From the NCBI GenBank assembly GCA_044426355.1, contig JAWXUO010000043.1:1-17825 (forward strand): a DNA stretch of 17,825 nucleotides, written 5' to 3'. This stretch comes from CAYJLC01 sp044426355 (lineage in GTDB: Bacteria > Bacillota > Clostridia > Oscillospirales > Butyricicoccaceae). Position numbers and translations under genes: made by a program. The notes under the pieces were generated by a model. The model did no database searches. It was not told the origin of the DNA and worked only from the letters and a program-made list of their open reading frames with translations. Positions 13,661-17,825 of this stretch are shown in pieces (position 1 is the first letter of the stretch; every line of letters starts with the position of its first letter).

Positions 13661-14674
13661 ATGAATACTAAGAGAATTGGTAAAAATACTATCGAATTTA
13701 AAAATCCACCCTCTATTCATGGTTATGCCTCTGTAGTTTCTAAAAAAGAATCACAAGGTCCACTCGCCGACCTTTTTGATGTTATAGAAAACGATACTAC
13801 TTTTGGTCAACAAAGTTGGGAAAAAGCAGAAAGCGAAATGCAAAAAATCGCTTTTAATAAAGTTTTAACTAAGGCTTTGGTTAAAAAAAGCGACATTTCA
13901 TATGTTTTTGCAGGCGATTTAATAAATCAATGTACTGTATCTGCTTTTGCACATCGAGATAGTGGGCTACCTTTTATGGGGGTTTATGGTGCTTGCTCGA
14001 ATATGGCTCACACTTTAACTCTTGCTTCTATGGCAATAGACGGTGGTTTTGCAAATTATGCTACAGCTATAACTTCATCGCATTTTTGCTCTGCCGAAAG
14101 ACAATATAGATTTCCACTTGAATATGGAGGGCAAAGACCACCTACTTCGCAGTGGACTGTGACAGGAAGTGGTGCTGTTATTTTAGGCGAATTTACTAAA
14201 TCAAAGCCATATATTGCCTATGCTACAACTGGAAAAATTGTAGATTTAGGTGTTACAGATGCAAATAATATGGGGGCTGCTATGGCTCCTGCTGCCTATG
14301 ATACTTTGTCGAATTTCTTTAAAGACACAAATACAAAGCCATCTGACTACGACCTTATTATAACAGGCGACCTTGGAAAAGTTGGCTCTGATATTTTAAA
14401 AAATCTTTTTGAGCGAGATGGAGTGGATATTTCAAAAAATCACGATGACTGTGGTAAAATCATTTTTGACGATACGCAAGATGTTCACGCTGGTGGTTCT
14501 GGCTGTGGTTGTTCTGCTAGTGTTTTGTGTTCATATATTCTAAAAAGTATGGAAGATAGAACTTTTAAAAATGTGCTTTTTGGTGCTACAGGTGCTTTGC
14601 TTAGCACTACGTCCTCGCTTCAAGGCGAAAGTATCCCCTCTATTTGCCATTTAGTAAATTTAAAAATAGATTAG
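13661..14674 (+). CDS. spoVAD: Stage V sporulation protein AD (dipicolinate-binding, thiolase-like)
   Basis: SpoVAD is a peripheral protein with a thiolase-like fold that binds dipicolinic acid as part of the SpoVA complex on the spore inner membrane. The 337 residues match the family length (about 338 in B. subtilis). Family landmarks are GPLADLFD, the GVYGACSNM region (a Cys where thiolases carry theirs), AERQYRFPLEYG, GQRPPTSQWTVTGSGA, DLGKVGSDI and a late HAGGSGCGCSA segment. No membrane helix is seen. It follows spoVAC directly and its TAG overlaps the ribosome binding site of spoVAE. Confidence 0.97.
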   Translation: MNTKRIGKNTIEFKNPPSIHGYASVVSKKESQGPLADLFDVIENDTTFGQQSWEKAESEMQKIAFNKVLTKALVKKSDISYVFAGDLINQCTVSAFAHRDSGLPFMGVYGACSNMAHTLTLASMAIDGGFANYATAITSSHFCSAERQYRFPLEYGGQRPPTSQWTVTGSGAVILGEFTKSKPYIAYATTGKIVDLGVTDANNMGAAMAPAAYDTLSNFFKDTNTKPSDYDLIITGDLGKVGSDILKNLFERDGVDISKNHDDCGKIIFDDTQDVHAGGSGCGCSASVLCSYILKSMEDRTFKNVLFGATGALLSTTSSLQGESIPSICHLVNLKID

Positions 14675-14684
14675 GAGTGTTTTT

Positions 14685-15050
14685 ATGGATTATTTTATGA
14701 TTTTAAAAGCTTTTATTGTAGGTGGCTTAATTTGTGGTGTTTCACAAATTTTAATAGATAAAACAAAGCTTACACCTGCTCGTATTTTAGTTTTTTATGT
14801 AACTTTAGGTGTTGTTTTACAAGGCTTTGGAATATATGAAAAACTTGTAGATTTTGCAGGGTCAGGGGCAACAGTTCCTCTTTTAGGCTTTGGATACACC
14901 CTTGCAAATGGCGTTCGTGATGCTGTTATAGCAGATGGTCTACTAGGTGCTTTAACAGGTGGTGCTACTGCTGCCTCTGGTGGAATTACAGCGTCTATTT
15001 TCTTTGGATTTATAATGTCTGTAATCGGAAAATCTGGCGATAAAACTTAG
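14685..15050 (+). CDS. spoVAE: Stage V sporulation protein AE (SpoVAEb type)
   Basis: A 121-residue membrane protein, the third member of the spoVA operon. Hydrophobic segments lie at about 5-24, 31-50, 62-78 and 95-115. FIVGGLICGVSQILID at the start and GSGATVPLLGFG in the middle resemble the matching SpoVAC segments (both carry GGLIC and a TVPxxGF turn), in keeping with the two being related. The start is 10 bases after spoVAD with TAGGAGTG as ribosome binding site. It acts with SpoVAC in dipicolinate passage. No clear terminator follows before the next promoter. Confidence 0.95.
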   Translation: MDYFMILKAFIVGGLICGVSQILIDKTKLTPARILVFYVTLGVVLQGFGIYEKLVDFAGSGATVPLLGFGYTLANGVRDAVIADGLLGALTGGATAASGGITASIFFGFIMSVIGKSGDKT

Positions 15051-15052
15051 AC

Positions 15053-15092
15053 TTGACAAAATTACCTTTTAGGTTTAATCTAAAAGTATAAT
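15053..15092 (+). promoter_or_regulatory. Promoter region with inverted repeat upstream of the FlK-like thioesterase
   Basis: A perfect TTGACA (15053-15058) and a perfect TATAAT (15087-15092) are 28 bases apart, too far to pair. TTTAAT (15074-15079) is 15 bases from TTGACA and is the closer candidate -10. The dyad CTTTTAG-N7-CTAAAAG (15066-15086) fills the space between them and looks like an operator. Which -10 box is used is unclear. Confidence 0.5.
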
Positions 15093-15111
15093 ACTTAGGA
15101 GGTAATTTTTT

Positions 15112-15492
15112 ATGAACGTAGGACAAATTTTCGAACAAGAAATCATAGTTACAAAAGATATGTTAGCATCATCACTGGGTAGTGGTGCTGTAGATGTTTT
15201 TGCAACTCCTTATATGATTGCAAAAATGGAAGAAACTTCTAGCTTGTGCGTTGCAAATGACATAGGCGAGGGTAATGTTACAGTTGGTGTTGTTGTAAAT
15301 ATTACACACTTATCAGCTACCCCTCTTGGAATGAAAGTAACTTTTAAAGCAGAACTTACAGAAGTTACGCCAAAAATGCTTACTTTTAAAGTAGAAGCTT
15401 TTGACGAAGTTTGTAAAATCGGCGAGGGTGTTCATACTCGTGCAATAGTTTTCAAAGAAAAATTTGAAGCTAAAACTAATGCAAAAAAATAA
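15112..15492 (+). CDS. FlK-like hotdog-fold acyl-CoA thioesterase
   Basis: A 126-residue single hotdog-domain protein resembling the fluoroacetyl-CoA thioesterase FlK. It should hydrolyse a small acyl-CoA; the natural substrate here is unknown. ATPYMIAKMEE places Thr32 and Glu40, and ITHLSATPLG places His66. The spacings T-to-E of 8 and T-to-H of 34 equal those of the FlK triad (Thr42, Glu50, His76). The rest reads as a typical hotdog sheet, GVVVNITHL and later TFKVEAFD. The gene has an AGGAGGT site with good spacing, its own promoter region and a terminator, so it is a single-gene unit between spoVAE and msrAB. A general housekeeping thioesterase that clears toxic or stalled CoA esters is the likely role. 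Confidence 0.85.
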   Translation: MNVGQIFEQEIIVTKDMLASSLGSGAVDVFATPYMIAKMEETSSLCVANDIGEGNVTVGVVVNITHLSATPLGMKVTFKAELTEVTPKMLTFKVEAFDEVCKIGEGVHTRAIVFKEKFEAKTNAKK

Positions 15493-15502
15493 TATTAATT
15501 AG

Positions 15503-15543
15503 TCCGATTATTATCCAAAAATTTGTTTAATAGTCGGATTTTT
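15503..15543 (+). terminator. Rho-independent terminator of the thioesterase gene
   Basis: Eleven-base arms (TCCGATTATTA, TAATAGTCGGA, one wobble) with a 14-base loop, followed by TTTTT, 10 bases after the stop. Confidence 0.85.
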
Positions 15544-15548
15544 AGGCT

Positions 15549-15574
15549 ACACCTTACAAAAGAGTTAAAGGTGT
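15549..15574 (+). other. Small dyad in the msrAB leader
   Basis: ACACCTT and AAGGTGT (7-base perfect arms, 12-base loop) end 23 bases before the start codon. There is no T-run, so it is not a terminator; it could be an operator or an mRNA hairpin. Confidence 0.35.
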
Positions 15575-15597
15575 TTCCATAATCAAAAGGAGAAAAT

Positions 15598-16497
15598 ATG
15601 CGTGAAATTTATTTAGCTGGTGGCTGTTTTTGGGGAACTGAGGAATATTTTCGTAATATTCGAGGTGTTTTAAGCACAAAAGTTGGCTATGCAAACGGTA
15701 ATAGCACTGACCCAACTTACGAAAATCTAAAGCTTACAAATCACACCGAAGCCGTTAAGATTGAATATAACCCTGCAATCATAGGTCTTTCGTTTTTGCT
15801 TGAAATGTTTTATAAAGTTATCGACCCTCTAAGCGTAAATAAACAAGGAAACGACGTTGGTACGCAATATCGAACAGGTATTTATTACACTGATATTTTA
15901 GATTTAGAAATTATTGAGAAATCTATTGCAAAACTCGAAGAAAAATTATCAAAAAAGGTTGCTATCGAGGTTTTAAAGCTTGAAAACTACGCTGATGCAG
16001 AAGATTATCATCAAAATTATCTTCTAAATACACCAAACGGATATTGTCATATTAGTAAAATAGATTTTGATTATGCAAAAAACGCAAAACCTGTTCCTGA
16101 GCTTTCGGATATAGAAATTCATGTTACTCAAAACCAAGGTACAGAACCACCTTTTCAAAATGAATTTTGCGATTTTTACGAAGATGGCATTTATATCGAC
16201 ATTATAAGTCACAAACCACTTTTTTTATCAAAGGATAAATTTCCTTGTGGTGGTGGCTGGGCGAGTTTTTCAAAGCCAATTTCTGAGGATATTATATCAA
16301 ACCATCTTGATACAACTCATGGCATGACTAGAACCGAAGTCCGTAGCGAACATTCTCATTTAGGTCATGTATTTCCAGATGGACCTAGTGAGCTTGGCGG
16401 ACTTAGATACTGCATAAACAGTGCGTCTTTAAAATTTATTCCAAAAGCTGATATGAAAAAATACGGATTTTCTCATCTTCTTCCACTTTTAGACTAA
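15598..16497 (+). CDS. msrAB: Fused peptide methionine sulfoxide reductase MsrA-MsrB
   Basis: A 299-residue bifunctional enzyme that repairs oxidised methionine: the MsrA domain (about 1-155) reduces the S-sulfoxide and the MsrB domain (about 172-290) the R-sulfoxide. GCFWG at 9-13 gives the MsrA nucleophile C10, and GYC at 148-150 a likely resolving Cys (C150). MsrB shows TEPPFQNEF (182-190), the RSEHSHLGHVFPDGP block (249-263) and RYCINSASLKF with nucleophile C272. The usual MsrB CxxC zinc pairs are absent. The loop normally written SGCGWPSF reads PCGGGWASF here, moving its Cys two residues earlier (C217). There is no signal peptide, so it is cytosolic. An AAAAGGAG site precedes the ATG. 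It is transcribed alone. Confidence 0.95.
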   Translation: MREIYLAGGCFWGTEEYFRNIRGVLSTKVGYANGNSTDPTYENLKLTNHTEAVKIEYNPAIIGLSFLLEMFYKVIDPLSVNKQGNDVGTQYRTGIYYTDILDLEIIEKSIAKLEEKLSKKVAIEVLKLENYADAEDYHQNYLLNTPNGYCHISKIDFDYAKNAKPVPELSDIEIHVTQNQGTEPPFQNEFCDFYEDGIYIDIISHKPLFLSKDKFPCGGGWASFSKPISEDIISNHLDTTHGMTRTEVRSEHSHLGHVFPDGPSELGGLRYCINSASLKFIPKADMKKYGFSHLLPLLD

Positions 16498-16504
16498 TAT
16501 TGTA

Positions 16505-16533
16505 TTGACAAAATTATCAAATTATGATATTGT
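16505..16533 (+). promoter_or_regulatory. Sigma-A-type promoter for the D-2-hydroxyacid dehydrogenase gene
   Basis: A perfect TTGACA (16505-16510), 17 bases, and TATTGT (16528-16533, 4 of 6 to consensus), 7 bases after the msrAB stop. Confidence 0.6.
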
Positions 16534-16551
16534 AAATTGACGAAATTCTAT

Positions 16552-16582
16552 AGACGTTTTTACCGTTCGGCTAGAAACGTCT
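16552..16582 (+). other. 5' leader hairpin of the dehydrogenase mRNA
   Basis: Perfect 8-base arms AGACGTTT and AAACGTCT enclose 15 bases and are followed by TTTG. It lies after the promoter and 20 bases before the GGAGG site, so it is in the leader. It could act as an attenuator or, for msrAB read-through, as a weak terminator. Confidence 0.5.
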
Positions 16583-16613
16583 TTGTTATGTATATATTTA
16601 CTGGAGGAATACA

Positions 16614-17621
16614 ATGAAGGTAGTTGTTTTTAAAAATGATATGATGGGGAAATTATATGGTAAAAAATACGATATGCAATTTTTCTATAATTTATGGAAA
16701 GAATGTTTAGAAGACAGAGAAGAAATCGACGAAGTTATTTATCATGATTATGTATATACTGTAGATGATTTAGCTTACGTATGTAAAGACGTAGACGCTG
16801 CTGTAGGAATGTGGATAAATAACGACCTTATCACTCGTGAACTACTTGAACGTTGCCCAAAAACGAAATATTTTTCTACAGCTGCACACGGATATGGCAG
16901 ATTTGACTTAGATGCTACGCATGAGCATAACGTAACACTTACAAACACGATTTATGGCGATGTAACTATCGCTCAATATGCGATGGGTATGCTTTTAGAT
17001 TTGTGCCACAATGTAACTAGACATAGTGATAATTACAAAAACGAACGTTTTACAAATCCAAATTATTCTCAAATAATTCACCCTCAAATAGAGCTTTTCG
17101 AAAAAACTATCGGTATTATCGGTCTTGGTAGCATTGGTTTAAAATTTGCTGAGATGGCTCGTGGTTTTGGAATGAATGTAATCGCTTATTCTCGTTCGAA
17201 AAACACAGACCCAAACTATGCTTTTATAGAGCAAGTGAGCTTTGACGAAGTTTTAGCAAAAAGCGATTTTATCTCTATTCATTGTCCTTTAACAGAAGAC
17301 ACAAAACATCTAATAAACGATGATGCAATATCTAAAATGAAAGATGATGTTATCATTATAAACACTGCTCGTGGAGATATTATAGACGAAGAAGCTTTGT
17401 ATAATGCTTTAAAATCTGGCAAAGTTTTAGGTGCAGGTCTTGATGTTGTAAGTGGAGAGCCTTTGCAAGCTCCTTGCAAGCTAATGGAATGTGAAAATGT
17501 AAAAATTACAGCTCATATTGCGTGGCTTACAATAGAATCTCGTGTTCGTGGCGTTAGAATGATGAGCGATAATCTAATTAATTGGATACACGGCAACCCA
17601 ACGTATGTTATAAATAAATAA
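16614..17621 (+). CDS. D-isomer-specific 2-hydroxyacid dehydrogenase (glycerate dehydrogenase-like)
   Basis: A 335-residue cytosolic oxidoreductase interconverting a 2-oxoacid and its D-2-hydroxyacid. The Rossmann motif GLGSIG is at 170-175. The catalytic residues of the family are present: R253 in NTARG, E282 in GEPL and H301 in AHIAW. The HIAWLTIESR stretch resembles hydroxypyruvate/glycerate dehydrogenases. After the second Rossmann strand the sequence is AYSRSKN, with no Asp at the usual NAD-specificity position, which may allow NADP. The N-terminal catalytic-domain part (1-110) is less conserved, and the substrate is not identified. GGAGG lies 6 bases before the start. The gene has its own promoter, leader hairpin and terminator. 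Confidence 0.88.
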   Translation: MKVVVFKNDMMGKLYGKKYDMQFFYNLWKECLEDREEIDEVIYHDYVYTVDDLAYVCKDVDAAVGMWINNDLITRELLERCPKTKYFSTAAHGYGRFDLDATHEHNVTLTNTIYGDVTIAQYAMGMLLDLCHNVTRHSDNYKNERFTNPNYSQIIHPQIELFEKTIGIIGLGSIGLKFAEMARGFGMNVIAYSRSKNTDPNYAFIEQVSFDEVLAKSDFISIHCPLTEDTKHLINDDAISKMKDDVIIINTARGDIIDEEALYNALKSGKVLGAGLDVVSGEPLQAPCKLMECENVKITAHIAWLTIESRVRGVRMMSDNLINWIHGNPTYVINK

Positions 17622-17625
17622 ATTT

Positions 17626-17680
17626 ATCCCCCTGTTTTCATAGCAACTTTTTATTGCTGTATAAACAAGGGGATTTTTTT
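17626..17680 (+). terminator. Long-stem terminator after the dehydrogenase
   Basis: Outer arms ATCCCCCTGTTT and AAACAAGGGGAT (one mismatch) and inner arms ATAGCAA/TTGCTGT (one wobble) form a long interrupted stem, followed by seven T residues. Confidence 0.92.
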
Positions 17681-17825
17681 ATGAAAATTGCAATACCAAA
17701 TTGAACACTTTTTTAAAAATAAAGCAAAAACTTATTTAGATATATAAATTTTGTCAAGATGAGCGTCGAATAATTCTTCTGGCGTGCTATAGTTTAAACT
17801 TTTTCGAGGAGTTGAATTTATCTCA
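17681..17825 (-). mobile_element. End of an IS30-family insertion sequence (partial)
   Basis: The stretch holds the 3' end of an IS30-type transposase on the minus strand plus about 50 bases of non-coding terminal sequence. On the minus strand it includes TTCAATTTGGTATTGCAATT (17685-17704), which resembles terminal repeats of IS30-family elements. The exact end is not resolved because the other end is outside the window; it probably lies within a few bases of 17681. Confidence 0.6.
17732..17825 (-). CDS. IS30-family transposase, C-terminal fragment (cut by window edge)
   Basis: The minus strand is open from the window edge to a TAA at 17732-17734. It encodes EINSTPRKSLNYSTPEELF and then DAHLDKIYISK. 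The Asn-x-x-Pro-Arg-Lys-x-Leu-Asn-x-x-x-Pro-x-Glu-x-Phe pattern is the typical C-terminus of IS30-family DDE transposases, just after the catalytic Glu region. Only about 31 residues are visible, so whether the transposase is intact cannot be judged. Confidence 0.75.
   Translation of the reverse strand, partial: EINSTPRKSLNYSTPEELFDAHLDKIYISK

Noticed and set aside
15053..15092. TTGACA and TATAAT as one ordinary sigma-A promoter
   Set aside because: They are 28 bases apart, well outside the usable spacer range.

Overview
The window is strongly AT-rich chromosomal DNA from an endospore-forming, low-GC Firmicute, most likely a member of Clostridia. The evidence is SpoIIE, a SpoVAC-SpoVAD-SpoVAE operon, the Asp23/FakA pair, strong GGAGG ribosome binding sites and A/T-ending codons. 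No rRNA, tRNA or CRISPR array is visible, and there is no gene-free stretch longer than 300 bases.

Layout. (1) 1-1441, plus strand: the 3' end of an MBOAT (AlgI/DltB-type) membrane O-acyltransferase followed by an SGNH-type exported protein, a typical two-gene envelope acylation unit. The MBOAT reading frame switches inside a 27-base (AT)n tract, so in this copy the enzyme is OFF or broken. (2) 1493-2950, minus strand: a Ser/Thr/Ala-rich protein with a DUF5610-like C-terminus, and a membrane-anchored cyclophilin. They converge on the acylation unit at a shared hairpin terminator. (3) 3123-4988, plus strand: a 621-residue DUF4914 protein that carries recognisable ATP-PEPCK landmarks. It stands alone between its own promoter and terminator and uses richer codons than its neighbours. 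(4) 5151-7738, minus strand: a small membrane protein and SpoIIE, whose promoter region looks Spo0A-controlled. (5) 7878-10958, plus strand: a YhaO-like/YhaN-like nuclease-ATPase pair, divergent from spoIIE. (6) 11101-13118: Asp23-family protein and FakA (fatty acid kinase ATP-binding subunit). (7) 13223-15050: spoVAC-spoVAD-spoVAE for dipicolinate transport into the spore. (8) 15112-17621: single-gene units for a FlK-like hotdog thioesterase, a fused MsrA-MsrB repair enzyme and a D-2-hydroxyacid dehydrogenase, each followed or preceded by its own hairpin. (9) 17681-17825: the 3' end of an IS30-family transposase on the minus strand, abutting the dehydrogenase terminator.

Most of the window is core clostridial housekeeping and sporulation content. 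The observations most worth a second look are the dinucleotide-repeat frame switch in the acyltransferase, the PEPCK-like nature of the DUF4914 protein, the Spo0A-like boxes with a 21-base promoter spacer at spoIIE, and the thioesterase whose three candidate catalytic residues have the same spacing as the fluoroacetyl-CoA thioesterase FlK.
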